Origin: Didymella arachidicola
Taxonomy: Eukaryota; Ascomycota; Dothideomycetes; Pleosporales; Didymellaceae
DNA length: 64,000 bases
Reading direction: 5' to 3'
Assembly: GCA_016630955.3 (NCBI GenBank)
Contig: CM049994.1
Location: forward strand, 868,001-932,000
Under the pieces are notes generated by a model that did not search any database, was not told the origin of the DNA, and saw only the letters and a program-made list of their open reading frames with translations. The position numbers and the translations under genes are program-made. Of this stretch, positions 31,038 to 42,036 are shown in pieces (the stretch's first letter is position 1; the number at the start of each line of letters is the position of its first letter).

Positions 31038-31405
31038 GGTCAAAGAGCTCAAGAGCAATACTTTCCGGATTCCGGACTGGGTAGCCTGTCGTATGCACGT
31101 GGACGAAACAGGGCAAATGCACAACGCCGAAGAGTCACAACCAAACCACGGACGGGGGAAATGCGAAACTTGGGAGTTGTTGGATGTCGCCCCAGTTCAG
31201 GTCGCGCTAGCTTTAGCGCACTGTTACAAAGTCTTTTCATTTTTTGCCCCGCCCAACTCTGCTCTCACCCACCAAACAACTTTTTCAAACACTACTACAT
31301 AAATCGACAGCGGCTACCTTACGGTCCCTCTGTCACCCCAATACAACCAGCAACTCCCCCGACTACAGGCAAAGCCAGTAGTCTTCCGCAACAGCAACCG
31401 CAATC
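31038..31405. promoter_or_regulatory. Bidirectional promoter, F-box/JmjC gene / eIF4A
   Basis: 368 bp between divergent starts. The last 100 bp before the eIF4A ATG are pyrimidine-rich (CACCCAATACAACCAGC...CCCGACTAC), as is usual for highly expressed fungal genes. No TATA box recognised. Confidence 0.45.
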
Positions 31406-32806
31406 ATGGCTGACAAGGGTCTCGAGGACGTGCCTGAGGGTGAGTGCGTGTGAATATTTGCGCTACACGGCGGCAATTTTTGCGACAAGCAGAAGGCGCT
31501 CGCAGTTGCAGCGCGAATAATCAGCGACTGCGACTGACATTTCGCAGGCCAGATTGAGTCCAACTACGATGAGACCACCGACTCCTTCGACAACATGAAC
31601 CTGAAGGCTGAGCTCCTCCGCGGTGTCTACGCCTACGGTTTCGAGCGCCCTTCTGCTATCCAGCAGCGCGCCATCATGCCCGTTATCAAGGGTGAGTGTT
31701 TCCGACACAGCGAAAATCTCAACACCAGCGGCTAATGATCGCAGGCCACGATGTCATTGCCCAGGCTCAGTCCGGTACGGGTAAAACCGCTACCTTTTCG
31801 ATCTCCACCCTCCAGAAGATCGACTCCTCCGTCAAGGCCTGCCAGGCCCTCATCCTCGCCCCCACCCGCGAGTTGGCCCAGCAGATCCAGAAGGTCGTCA
31901 TCGCCATCGGTGACTTCATGGACATCTCGTGCCACGCCTGCATTGGCGGAACCTCCGTCCGTGATGACATGAAGGCCCTCCAGGACGGTCCCCAGGTCGT
32001 CGTTGGTACCCCCGGCCGTGTCCAGGACATGATCCAGCGCCGTGTCCTCAAGACCGACCACATGAAGATGTTCGTCCTCGACGAGGCCGACGAGATGCTG
32101 TCCCGCGGTTTCACCGAGCAGATCTACGACATCTTCCAGCTTCTGCCCCAGTCCACCCAGGTCGTTCTCCTGTCCGCTACCATGCCCCAGGACGTCCTCG
32201 AGGTCACCACCAAGTTCATGCGCGACCCCGTCCGTATCCTCGTCAAGAAGGACGAGCTTACCCTCGAAGGTATCAAGCAGTTCTACATTGCCGTCGAGAA
32301 GGAGGACTGGAAGCTCGATACCCTCTCCGACTTGTACGAGACCGTCACCATCACTCAGGCCGTCATCTTCTGCAACACCCGCAGGAAGGTCGACTGGCTC
32401 ACCGACAAGCTCACTGCCCGTGATTTCACCGTCTCCGCCATGCACGGTGACATGGACCAGGCTCAGCGTGACGTTATCATGAAGGAGTTCCGTTCCGGTT
32501 CTTCCCGTGTTCTCATCGCCACCGACCTTCTCGCCCGTGGTATCGATGTCCAGCAGGTTTCCCTCGTCATCAACTACGACCTTCCCGCCAACCGTGAGAA
32601 CTACATTCACCGCATCGGTCGTGGTGGACGTTTCGGACGTAAGGGTGTTGCCATCAACTTCGTCACCGCTGACGATGTCCGCATGATGCGCGAGATTGAG
32701 CAGTTCTACAGCACACAGATCGAGGAGATGCCCATGAACGTGGCTGGTAAGTTTGCAGCTCGAATGCGCGAGAAACATATGCTGACATTTTCTAGACCTT
32801 ATCTAA
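31406..32806 (+). CDS. TIF1: eIF4A, DEAD-box translation initiation helicase
   Basis: ATP-dependent RNA helicase of the eIF4F cap-binding complex. Four exons: 31406-31439, 31548-31691, 31745-32746 and 32796-32806 (only 11 nt). The introns are 108, 53 and 49 bp. The product is 396 aa, normal for the family. Motifs in order: the Q-motif region GFERPSAIQQRAIMP, AQSGTGKT (I), PTRELAQQ (Ia), VVGTPGRV (Ib), DEAD (II), LLSATMP (III), VIFCNTRRKVDWL (IV), VLIATDLLARGIDVQQV (V) and YIHRIGRGGRFGRKG (VI). The last splice creates the canonical ending MNVADLI. Codon usage is strongly C/G-ending, consistent with high expression. A long antisense frame here is a shadow of this bias. Confidence 0.97.
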
Positions 32807-33485
32807 GTAGTCGCTTCCTACGTTCCAATTATCGTCTCTTCCCAGCTGTATATCCTAAGGGTGTTGTTGGAAAAGAAGCGGTGGTGATCTAATTCGGACG
32901 CGCCTGCGAGATCGGGCGTGTCTTGTTGATTCGGCACAAAAACGATAAAGGACGAGCGGTCGTCCATTTATCGTGGCATCTTGGCGTTTGTCCTTTTCAT
33001 GTGCGAAATGATTTCCCCAAAAGAATGTTTCTTGCAGATGATAGAGACGTCAGTTGGCTGGGATGTTTTTCTCTGCAATCTACTGTTTCTTAGCTACTTC
33101 TCATGGGCTTTCTTGTTCTCCGAGGATGTGCTACGTTGTATCGAGGCATGCCCGCGCGATGGAATACGCTTCCCATGGTCACGCATGTCTACGATAACGA
33201 TCATGAATTTTCTTTCATATAGAGATGCGGTCCAATTGCATGATAAGTTACTAAAAAGTCTCTACTCCGACATTTAGATGCGTACAAGTGCTCGCCACCA
33301 TGACAAGCACAGTGTCAGCTATCAGGTCTCCACACCTACAGACATCTGACCCCCAGGAATGGTTGTTTAGGGCGTCTCGATAGCGAGTCCGGAGTTGGCG
33401 ACGTCACTGCTCGCTTATCGATTTACCTCGGAACCCCTCGTGTAGCCGCGCCTTTGAAGAGCCTCAACCGTCGGGCATCTATCTC
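32807..33485. other. Intergenic spacer, eIF4A 3' side
   Basis: 679 bp holding the eIF4A 3' untranslated region and the promoter of the Nudix gene. A 98-codon open stretch at 32981-33277 has no ATG near its start and no family signal. Nothing else was seen. Confidence 0.35.
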
Positions 33486-34585
33486 ATGAGGCCAACAGCA
33501 TGGCTCGCGCAAAGCAGAGCCTTTGCGACCATGGCGCTCTCTCCGACCTCGACAGTACGTCCATTGCTCGAGCACATTAGGTGCATTCTCTTGAACGCTT
33601 TTCAAACGTGCTGACAATCTGCTAGCGCGTACTCGAGCGATTGCGTGCATATACTCCGCCGCCGACGAATTACTATAAATGCCCGCTAAGCCGGCGTGCT
33701 GCCGTGCTAATCGTCCTATTTCCTGATCGACATGGCGACCTCAAGGTTGTCCTCACAATGCGCAGTGCCTCCTTGAGGAACTACGCAGGGCAAGCTGCAC
33801 TTCCCGGCGGAAAGGCAGACTCGCTCTCAGAAACACCCTGGGACACGGCACGAAGGGAAGCCGATGAAGAGATCGGGCTGCCAGTGGATGACAGCAAGCT
33901 AAAGGGCTTCAAGGTCGAGCACCTCTGCGAACTCCCTGCGAACCTAGCAAAAACCGAGCTCAGCGTACGACCATGCGTAGCGTACCTATCGCCCAATACA
34001 TCCCCCACCAGCAACGAACCATCTTCCAACAGCCAAGTCGAAGACCGCCTGATCCCCCGTCTCGACCCCAAAGAAGTAGCCGCCGTCTTCACCGCCCCAT
34101 TCCACGCCTTCCTGCGCAAAGAATGGTCCGGCCCCGGCCCCGCGCCCGTGCAAAAGAACGGCAAGCCCGAGAAATGGTACCGAGGGAGTTGGACAGACTG
34201 GCACGAAAGCCGCTGGCGCATGCACAACTTCTACATCCCAAAGCCACCGCCTTCGTCTCGCGAGATGCGGCGCAATACTGCGAATTCGCGGCCCCCCAGC
34301 GGACCGTCAGAACACGGCAGTGGACTTCCCGAAGGCGATGATCCAAGGCCGGAGCCCAGTGCGTTGGATGAGCTGACGACGTTTAGGGTGTTTGGTATGA
34401 CGGCGAGAATCTTGGTGGATGCTGCTAGGGTGGCGTATGGGGAGGAGCCCGAGTTTGAGCATAATAGTCATTTTGGGGATGAGGAGATGATTGGGAGGTT
34501 GTTGGAGATGGGGAGGTTGAGTGAGGTGAGGAGGAAGGGTGAGGTGTTGACGAAGGATGTGCTGAGGCAGGCTAGTAAGATGTAG
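33486..34585 (+). CDS. PCD1: Nudix CoA diphosphatase (Pcd1/NUDT7-like)
   Basis: Hydrolyses CoA and its oxidised or acyl forms to 3',5'-ADP and phosphopantetheine; yeast Pcd1 is peroxisomal. Exon 1 is 33486-33554, the intron is 33555-33625 (71 bp, branch GCTGAC) and exon 2 is 33626-34585; the product is 342 aa. The CoA-type signature plus Nudix box is clear: YAGQAALPGGKADSLSET then PWDTARREADEEIGLPV, with catalytic Glu residues in READEE. The C-terminal half includes Pro/Ser-rich inserts and ends RQASKM, whose SKM tripeptide is an acceptable PTS1 variant. The first exon encodes MRPTAWLAQSRAFATMALS, which resembles a mitochondrial presequence; an internal ATG (Met16) lies before the core. Alternative starts could give two destinations. 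Confidence 0.88.
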
Positions 34586-35575
34586 GAGGTATCAAGATGA
34601 AGAGTGAATGGTCAAGTTGTGGGATTTTGTACATGCCTAAACCTATGAAGTTACTTGTCTCCCGCACACATGTCAGCAGCTTCATACTAAAATTACGTTG
34701 CTACAGTTCAGTATCGAGTTCTTCGTCTTGACCAACCACGGACATAAGAACCTGACAGGCACATATCAGTCTGGGGCTGTTATTCAACGTTTAGAGGATT
34801 TCGAACCGGCTGCGTAGGTAGTCTAATGGCTGACAGAGTGAGCCTGAGAGTGAGCCGTGATAGCAACCTCAGCTGAAGAATCGAGAACAGACTGTATTTC
34901 CGCTGAAGAGAATTAATCGTCCGAGCGCTGTAGCGGTGTAGAGAACAGGCGACAAATACAGGGATGAACATCACTTCGCAGTGCTCTAGGCAGGCGATGA
35001 GTCTGTCTGAAGATGCAGGTGTAGTCGCTGACAAGGTGGACTTGGATTGAGTTGCGAAACTGAGGCAAAGGTGGAGCATCTTGGGAGGAATTTCAGGAAT
35101 GAGCTGGTCTTCACTGGAGATAAGGTTCATTTGAATGAGAACTTGGCGTGGTACGTGACGGTTCATGGAAATATGAAAGACTGCTTTGCGCAGAACGAAC
35201 TCGCACCCCTGTGTACACAAGGAGAGCCGTCATGTTCCAAATCGCCTGAAGATCTTACCAGCCCTTTGCGCAACCACGTGAACCTCCACTGAACCATGAC
35301 AATCATCGAAATCCTGTCGTGGCGGCGTGAGCGCTGCGAACTCTCGACGCCTCGTAAAGTGAAAATTATATGTAATGCTTTGACCAGAAGATTGATCAAT
35401 ATGGATGATCAAGCCTATGGTGACAACGCAATGCAGTGAGATGGTACTTAAGAACGCGCCGGGCTGATCAGATCATGAGAAACGATAGCGTGTGCGTCGA
35501 GATGTACCTAGGGTTCAATTAAGAGATCGCCAATATTAGTAGGAGGATGATGTATACCTCAAGATGATGTAAGAC
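34586..35575. other. 1.0-kb intergenic region
   Basis: Between the stop of the Nudix gene and the stop of the leftward nuclear-protein gene. Frames 34780-35220 (-) and 35047-35292 (+) have no family resemblance. It presumably contains two 3' untranslated regions; no repeat or RNA gene was recognised. Confidence 0.35.
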
Positions 35576-36270
35576 CTAAACCTCGTCCTCAGCCTCAGCC
35601 TCAGCCTCAGCCTCGGGCTCAAGGTTAGCGGAGTCGGTGGACTCAGGCTCGGCCTTGACCTTGGCTAGCGAACGATCAGTACCTTTCAACTAAGCTTGGT
35701 AGCAAGCAGACACTTACAGTCATCCTCCTCAGGCTCCTGCTTGGCCTCGGCGGTAGTGGTCTTAGCAGGACGACCCTTCTTCTTGAGTGTAGTGTCACCA
35801 TCCTCAGGGTCCTTGGCGGTGCGCTTGCGGGACGCCTTCTTGGGGGTTCGCTCTCCATCCTCGCCATCGACCTGCTTCTTCTTGCGACCACCGCCACGCT
35901 TGGGAGTGGGAGGAGCGTTGGGGTCAACGGGCGCCATAAGCTTCTTCTTGAGGGCGTTCCAGGCGTTACCGGCGGAGCGAGGGTTGGTCATGCCGGCGAA
36001 GTTTGCGAGCTTGACAGTGTCGATCTGTCATGTTAGTTGTTATATCAAGCATGCCAGGCAGTCAAAGCCAATTTGCGCATCAACTTCAATCAAGATTGGC
36101 TTGCATGGAGACGATTGCCAGAGCAGAATAGGTAAATGGCCTACCTCAGGAGGACCGGACTTGAGCGACTGCATCGCCCAGCCGAGGATTTGGAGCTCAC
36201 GCTCGGTGAAGTTGGAAGTTGTGGCTGCAGTAGCAGAACCAGGGCTAGGAGACTTTGCATGGTCGGACAT
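35576..36270 (-). CDS. Small Lys-rich nuclear protein, histone-H1/HMG-like composition
   Basis: Three exons: 36145-36270, 35718-36024 and 35576-35664; introns 120 and 53 bp; 173 aa. The N-terminus MSDHAKSPSPGSATAATTSN precedes a short conserved helical module, FTERELQILGWAMQSLKSGP then IDTVKLANFAGMTNPRSAGN and AWNALKKKLMAP, that resembles a compact DNA- or histone-binding fold seen in many Pezizomycotina proteins of unknown function. A basic tail with several KRTAK, KKKGRPAK (AT-hook-like) stretches follows, and the protein ends in an EAEAEAEAED acidic run encoded by a hexanucleotide repeat. Likely chromatin-associated (inference). The junctions preserve the frame and the predicted module. 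Confidence 0.78.
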
Positions 36271-37296
36271 GGCTACTGTTGGTAGGACGAAGTTCCGGTA
36301 CGACGGGTTGTAAGAGCGTTTAATAACGAGCTTAGCAGTCAAAAATGGTAGGAAGACGATGAGCGCGCTTGTAACAATTGACAGGGTATCGGCGGTATTT
36401 ATGCATGCAGAAGGCCTGATAACACGGCTCGTGAAGAGAGAGAGTGAAGGTGAGATGCAGCCGAATGCTTCCGAATGGCGACGAATGCCTGTTTCACCTA
36501 CTTTTGACGAATCACCGAGTTCCAGGCCTTGAAAATAGATGTAGACGACCAATGAGATGTGAGGATCAATGGTCCGCTATCAAGTTGAAGAAACGGTATC
36601 GTAGCGGCAGGCCTGCTGTGGTGGATCTATTTGCTAAAGGTTCATGTGACCATGCTCATGACAGGGTGCAACCGTACACTGTCCGGCTTATGTAGTCCTT
36701 CTCTTGCGTGCAGGTGTAGTGGTAAACGGTATTGTATAGGCATGCCGTGCTTTTTAGTGTGAACTGGTGTTTGTTGTCGTTACCTCAGTAGCGAGAGAAA
36801 AGCAATGCCCGAATTGCCATCTTTTGTAGCCTATGAAGCTCAATCACTGGAAGGAGTATACATGACTTGATGATCAGGCATGGTTTCGCGCGCGGCGGTG
36901 CAGTCAGGCCACGGGCAGCTTCTCTGGCAGTGAGCACAGGGGCGATGAAGGTGAAGAGAGCAGAGAGCAAGCCTGCAGGGAAGGGGTATTGCAGATGCAG
37001 TTGCCAACATAACAATCTCACCGCCCTGCACTTTCCGTCACTGCACTGCACTGTACCTGCATCAAACTTATGTGTTCAGGTCTGAGAGTGGAAGAGGTGA
37101 GGTCAGCCCCAACCTGACACAAAACGCCATGGGCGACTTCAAACCTGACTCGCGCACCACCGAACCCCCGACCCTGGAAGCATTAGGAACTGGAGCTCTC
37201 CCCGCCGCCAGCCCCAGCACAGTGCCCGGGACTCGATTGATTGTCCCCAGATCTCCTCTCCAGACCAAATTCTTCGAGGGTATACCGTCTCACAAA
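36271..37296. promoter_or_regulatory. Divergent intergenic region, nuclear protein / CAP2
   Basis: 1.0 kb between two divergent starts. A 37072-37326 frame runs into the CAP2 start but is not family-like. The segment near 37035-37060 has CACTGCACTGCACTG, a short tandem pentamer. No other feature was recognised. Confidence 0.35.
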
Positions 37297-38240
37297 ATGT
37301 CCGACCCCATAGACAGCGCGCTGTAAGCAGAGGCCCTTCTATCGAGGTAAACAGCCCCACTAACACCGCCCAGCGACCTCCTGCGGCGCCTCAACCCCAA
37401 GGATGTCAAGCAAAATGTCGAGCGAATAATCAGCCTGAACCCCTCGCTCGAAGAAGACCTTCTAGAATCCGTCGATATCCCGCTCACCGCCAAGAAGTGC
37501 TCAAAGACGAAGCGCGATTTCCTGTGCTGCGACTACAACCGCGACGGAGACAGCTGGAGGAGTCCGTGGAGCAATGAATTCGAGCCGCCCATTGATGATG
37601 GCGTCACACCGAGTGAGAGGATCAGGAAGATGGAGATTAAGGCAAACGAGGCGTTCGATGTGTACAGGGAACTGTGGGTGCAATGCTGGAGAGGATACGG
37701 AAGCATAGGCTGACTTGGGCAGGTACTTCGAGGGCGGCATCTCGAGTGTCTACCTTTGGGACATGGATGATGGCTTTGCCGGCTGTGTGCTGCTGAAGAA
37801 GGGTAGGCCTATGCCATCGTTTGTAGAGAATCTTGCTCACAGAGACAGCCGTCAACCCCACGAACCGCAGCTCTGGCAGCTGGGACAGCATTCACGTTTT
37901 CGACGCAGCGGATCGCGCACGTACCGCACACTATAAGTTGACCTCGACTGTTATCCTCTCCCTCGGCACCGACTCCGAAGCGCTCGGTGGTCTTGACCTG
38001 TCTGGTAACATGGTTCGCCAGGTGGAAGCTGACATGGCCGTCGAGGACGATACATCACACGTTGCAAATATTGGAAAAATGGTCGAGGATATGGAATTGA
38101 AGATGCGCAACTTGCTGCAGGAGGTATACTTTGGCAAGGCGAAGGATGTCGTAGGTGACCTGAGGAGCCTTCCGTCACTCAGCCAGACGAATAAGGACAG
38201 GGCGACACAGAGAGAGATGATCAGCAGCATGGGCAGGTAG
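37297..38240 (+). CDS. CAP2: F-actin-capping protein subunit beta (Cap2)
   Basis: Heterodimerises with Cap1 to cap actin filament barbed ends in cortical patches. Four exons: 37297-37322, 37374-37673, 37723-37802 and 37849-38240; introns are 51, 49 and 46 bp; 265 aa. Family blocks in order: LDLLRRLNPKDVKQNVERI, FLCCDYNRDGDSWRSPWSNE, YFEGGISSVYLWDMDDGFAG, CVLLKKAVNPT (across the third splice), SGSWDSIHVFDAADR, YKLTSTVILSL, LSGNMVRQVEADM, IGKMVEDMELKMRNLLQEVY and LPSLSQTNKDRATQREMISS. All junctions fall inside conserved strings that are only continuous after splicing. Confidence 0.96.
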
Positions 38241-38742
38241 AAGTGTACGAAGATCACTTAACATACAACTGGCATCACCGAAGTTGCGGATGCACTCTTG
38301 AAGAACACACCCTGAAATTGAGCTTTGAAAACCGGCCTAAAATCTAGCCCTTGCTACATTGTTTCTTTTTTTTTTTTTAAAGCTTAAGATCGAAATACTC
38401 GTGCGGAACCGCACCACAGACGTCCATCCCACGAGCAGCGCGAGTCGCATTAACGAGCTGCTGCAGGATGCTTAAGGCCTGCAAATTAATACAAAATGCC
38501 ATTTGAAGGTCGTTTGGCCGGTCGAATCGATGAACAGACACTGACAGGCTGCAGTGGCTGGGAGGTGCCGACATGGACGCTCAGGTGTCTCGATGCGCAG
38601 ATCAGCAGAGAAGGAGGGGGAAAGACATCGTGTGAAGGATCCGAAATCAAGGTGGCACGGGCTTTGACAGCTAGGTTAGGGTACAGTCTCGGAGGCAAAT
38701 ACTCCGTCCATCATTGGTGGCCGTGTCGATGGACCGACGCTC
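38241..38742. other. Convergent 3' spacer with poly(T) run
   Basis: 502 bp between the stops of CAP2 and the leftward FAD monooxygenase. It contains a T-run at about 38362-38378 (CTTTTTTTTTTTTTTA on the plus strand), which is unremarkable in a 3' region. No gene was recognised. Confidence 0.4.
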
Positions 38743-40205
38743 TTAAATATCCGTCTTGCTCATTCCCTTTTTGAACAGTGGGCTCTCTTTGATCCTCTCC
38801 CAGTCATGCAACATTCCTGTGTTTGCAGTTCCGTCTCTGACTTCGGTCCCACCGCGCTTGATGACCTCCTCCTCGAACTCTCTTATGCTCTCCGCCTGGT
38901 TCCCGTTCTTTTGAATCTTCACCAGAGCATCTCTTAGCTTTCCCGCATCTGTAACACTGTGGTTCAGCCCCTGTCCTCTCTGATAAGTCATGGGATGACA
39001 AGCGTCGCCCACCAGCGTTACCAGCCCATGGTGATTGTCCCAGCGATGCCCTTCGGCACCTGGATCCCAATCTGTTAGACCCAAATACCATGCACTTGCA
39101 TCATCTGGAGTCCACTCGAGCGCACTCTTCCATGGGTCGCAAAAGTGCGTTGCCAGCTCCTTTTGTTGCTTGACGCGCTGAGCATCGGTCCAGTGCTTGG
39201 TCGCTTCTTGCTCTTCTAGCGGTGAGCGCCAGGAGATGTAGAAAAAGAACGTCCAACTTGATGGGTCGTTTGGATCTGGCGCATCGTGCATACCGAAGAA
39301 GGCGAATGTGTTGTTCGGATGTGCCGAGGCAAGGAACAAAGGATGGAAGGAGCGCAGGTAAAGAGCCTGCTCCGAGGTGAAGCGTTGCTGGATGAAGGTG
39401 GCGCAGTATGGGATGTGGTTTATAGCGCCCAGCTCAGGACTCAGAAGTAGACTGCGAGTCGTTGATCGCGCACCATCAGCGCCGACTAGCAACGAGCCCG
39501 TAGCGACGCTACCATCTGTAAAGTGCGCAGTGACGGACTGTCTGTTCTCAGCATAGGTGATGTTCTGAAGGTGCTTGCCATATTGGACGTCAAGGTCTTG
39601 AGAGAGGAGGTCTCGCAGCTTGCTTCTTCTCAAGCGGTAGAATGGGCCAAATGTGATGGTTGCAAGACGCTCACCGGTGTCTCCTTTCAGCCAAATCAGA
39701 TCATCGAGTTCTTTCGTAGGCACTTGAGGGTCAACCTGAAGACTCTGCACTTTCTCATCGAACTGGCCATCTGACATGAGACTCTTTAAGACTGGCGCAC
39801 CCCAATGCAGGCCCATATTCCAGTCTCTTTCTCCATGATGATGCGTATTCTTCTCGAAAACCGTGCAAGGGATGCCAGCCTGAGGTGGTCAGCTCGTGCT
39901 CGTGCTAATTTTCGTGTTCATGCTCATGCACGTGTTCATGCTCATGCACATGTTCATGATGCGCCGTTTGATCGGTGGACAGATGACATAATGCTGCATC
40001 ACTAAGTGGCACAGCAAACCTGGCGAACACGGTCTCGACTTACTTACCTTCCGCAGACCCTGTGCAAGAGCGAGTCCTGTACTTCCTGCAGCTCGAGTTA
40101 GCCATAGTCGCACAGCGTGTCGATAAGCTTTAAGCACGAACCAGATCCAATGATCAGCACAGGCAGCTCGCGTGGGATGCTACCATTTGAGGATCCCTCT
40201 GCCAT
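38743..40205 (-). CDS. FAD-dependent monooxygenase (aromatic hydroxylase fold)
   Basis: Group A flavin hydroxylase of the PHBH/salicylate hydroxylase-like family. Three exons: 40142-40205, 40048-40085 and 38743-39879; introns 56 and 168 bp; 412 aa. The Rossmann GxGxxG is at 20-25 (LIIGSGSTGLALAQGL, joined by the first splice). The DG motif is LLVGADGARSTTR, and the GD motif binding the FAD ribityl is LVGDACHPMTYQRGQGLNHS. The Trp-rich middle (DPSSWTFFFYISWRSP, DASAWYLGLTDWDPG) is typical of fungal homologues acting on lipophilic aromatics. It is divergent from a LaeA-like methyltransferase, a pairing common in secondary metabolism, but no synthase gene is nearby. Intron 2 holds an 18-bp tandem repeat. 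Confidence 0.9.
39913..39965. repeat. 18-bp tandem repeat inside monooxygenase intron 2
   Basis: Two exact copies of CGTGTTCATGCTCATGCA (39913-39930 and 39931-39948) followed by a partial third. Related GCTCGT hexamers lie just before. The repeat sits near the acceptor end of the 168-bp intron and accounts for part of the intron's excess length. Confidence 0.85.
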
Positions 40206-40805
40206 TGCGACTTTGGGTGGGGTTCCGGTCAATTCCTGCGGAGATGCGTGATGGTTTTCAGCTTTACTTTGTCACCCAGTGTCGTTGACAGAAGCTTTGC
40301 AGGCTTCTAGCAATGCTACTACATTCAAGGCTACTCGGCCCATCATCCCATCGAGCCCGTCGACACAGCCCTTTTCTCGGGGGCTCTCTCGAGGGGCCAG
40401 GGGTCAACGGCGCAGACTCCTCTGCGTCCTCTGGAGCACCGGACGAGGGCGCCATCTCGAAGAAAGTGCGCGCCAGCAGCCCCTAACGAAATGGCGACGC
40501 TGATGCGCATCCGCGACTGGTTATCGGCACATCGTAAAGCGGAGACCCTTCGCCTAGCTCCCGCTATGGGCGAGCGACCTTCTCTCAGGTGCGGCGCGGC
40601 CAGCAGCTGCCCCAAGGCCGCGGGCTGCCGTTTAATATAGCCATCCAGGTCCCGTGGATGACAGCGACAAATGTCGACGGAGTCGTGCCCGGCCGGTCGG
40701 CTGCTCATAATGTGATTGCGGTCCCCAGGCGGCCTGATTGACAGCAACCAATCCTCTCCACACACGGTCATCCCACCCACCGAAACCATACCTACAACTC
40801 TGCCT
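40206..40805. promoter_or_regulatory. Divergent promoter region, monooxygenase / methyltransferase
   Basis: 600 bp between divergent ATGs. Open frames on the minus strand (40264-40455 and a longer one to 40828) are GC-driven and show no family signal. A CGG...CCG-rich stretch around 40607-40700 (AAGGCCGCGGGCTG, CCCGGCCGGTCGG) could bind Zn2Cys6 regulators, which is inference only. Confidence 0.4.
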
Positions 40806-41891
40806 ATGATGGCTATCACGAGCAGCATAGGGCAGCGTCCTGGCGGCCAGGACAGCGGCGTTGACCTGCATGCGCCTGTCGACTCGCCACAGCTGGACCA
40901 GCATGTCGACGAGATATCCCCAGAGAACGAGGAGCAGGTCTACGACTTTACGTCTGATTCTGGCTTCGACAGCGGGAGCCTTGTGGGCGACGAGACCGAC
41001 TCGATTGCATCCAACATCCTACACCACCGCATAGAGAACGGGCGGCAATACCACGCATACCGAGATGGTGCGTACTGGGGACCAAACGACGAGCCTGCCA
41101 AAGAGATCCTTGACTTCGCCCATCACATGTATCTCCTCACCCTCGACCAAAAGCTACACTTAGCGCCCATAACCAATCCACAACAAATTCTCGATGTCGG
41201 CACAGGCACTGGTATCTGGGCAATCGACATGGCAGACCAGTATCCCTCTGCGTCCGTTACGGGTATTGACCTCTCACCCATTCAGCCTGAATGGGTGCCG
41301 CCGAACTGCCGCTTCGAAATCGACGACGTCTCTCTAGAGTGGACATTTCCTGAAGAGCATTTCGACTTCATACACATTCGCGAGCTGTTCGGCTGTATAC
41401 CAGACTGGGACTTCTTCCTCCAGGAAGCCTACAAACATATGAGGCCGGGTGGCTGGATCGAAGTCGTCGAGCATTCGGTTCAACCCATTGCAGACGACGG
41501 AACAATGGGCCCAGACCATTTCTACCACACATGGGGCAAGACGGTCATCGAGATGGGCGATCGATTTGGCAAGAGCTTCACAATTTGGGAAGAGGCGAAG
41601 CAGAGAATGGAAAACGCTGGATTTGTCGACGTTGTTGAAGTGGAGTACAAATGGCCAATGAATGGCTGGTCGACCGACAAGAAAATGAAGAATATCGGAA
41701 GGTGGAACCAGCTCAGGCTACATGATGGCATCGAGGGCTTCATGCTGAGACTGCTGACCCAGGTTGGCGGTTGGAGTCTGTCAAGAGCGCAGCTACATTT
41801 GGCGCAGATGCGGAAAGAACTGAAAAGCTACCGGACACATGCATACCTGCCCGGCACCGTTGTCTACGGGAGGAAGCCACTCAGGACCTGA
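40806..41891 (+). CDS. LaeA-like SAM-dependent methyltransferase
   Basis: Class I methyltransferase of the TAM/UMTA-LaeA family, 361 aa, intronless, ATG at 40806 (MMAITSSIGQRP). The first 70 residues are acidic and disordered. Family blocks: ENGRQYHAYRDGAYWGPND, QILDVGTGTGIWAIDMADQY (motif I, residues 128-146), VTGIDLSPIQPEWVPPNC, FDFIHIRELFGCIPDW and the post-I motif HMRPGGWIEVVEHS. The end RTHAYLPGTVVYGRKP is also typical. LaeA itself is a global regulator of fungal secondary metabolism, but most members are uncharacterised; this one may act on a small molecule together with the divergent monooxygenase. Confidence 0.9.
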   Translation: MMAITSSIGQRPGGQDSGVDLHAPVDSPQLDQHVDEISPENEEQVYDFTSDSGFDSGSLVGDETDSIASNILHHRIENGRQYHAYRDGAYWGPNDEPAKEILDFAHHMYLLTLDQKLHLAPITNPQQILDVGTGTGIWAIDMADQYPSASVTGIDLSPIQPEWVPPNCRFEIDDVSLEWTFPEEHFDFIHIRELFGCIPDWDFFLQEAYKHMRPGGWIEVVEHSVQPIADDGTMGPDHFYHTWGKTVIEMGDRFGKSFTIWEEAKQRMENAGFVDVVEVEYKWPMNGWSTDKKMKNIGRWNQLRLHDGIEGFMLRLLTQVGGWSLSRAQLHLAQMRKELKSYRTHAYLPGTVVYGRKPLRT

Positions 41892-42036
41892 TTGCCGTCG
41901 TTGGCACAGTCGGGTTGTCTTCGACACGATTTCCCAGCACCCTTGTACGATTCTGCAGGCGATGATACCGACTTCTACCTTCAAAGAACGACCCCAATGC
42001 ATATTTTGGATCCATAGCTATGTCACCAAGCATCGA

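Noticed and set aside
31732..32778. 348-codon minus-strand open frame opposite eIF4A
   Set aside because: Asp/Gly/Val/Leu-rich shadow created by strong codon bias of eIF4A; no family features.
37072..37326. 84-codon frame upstream of CAP2
   Set aside because: It overlaps the CAP2 start in another context and lacks conservation; likely 5' leader sequence.
40264..40828. Minus-strand frames between monooxygenase and methyltransferase
   Set aside because: GC-driven, no family signal, and they occupy the shared promoter.
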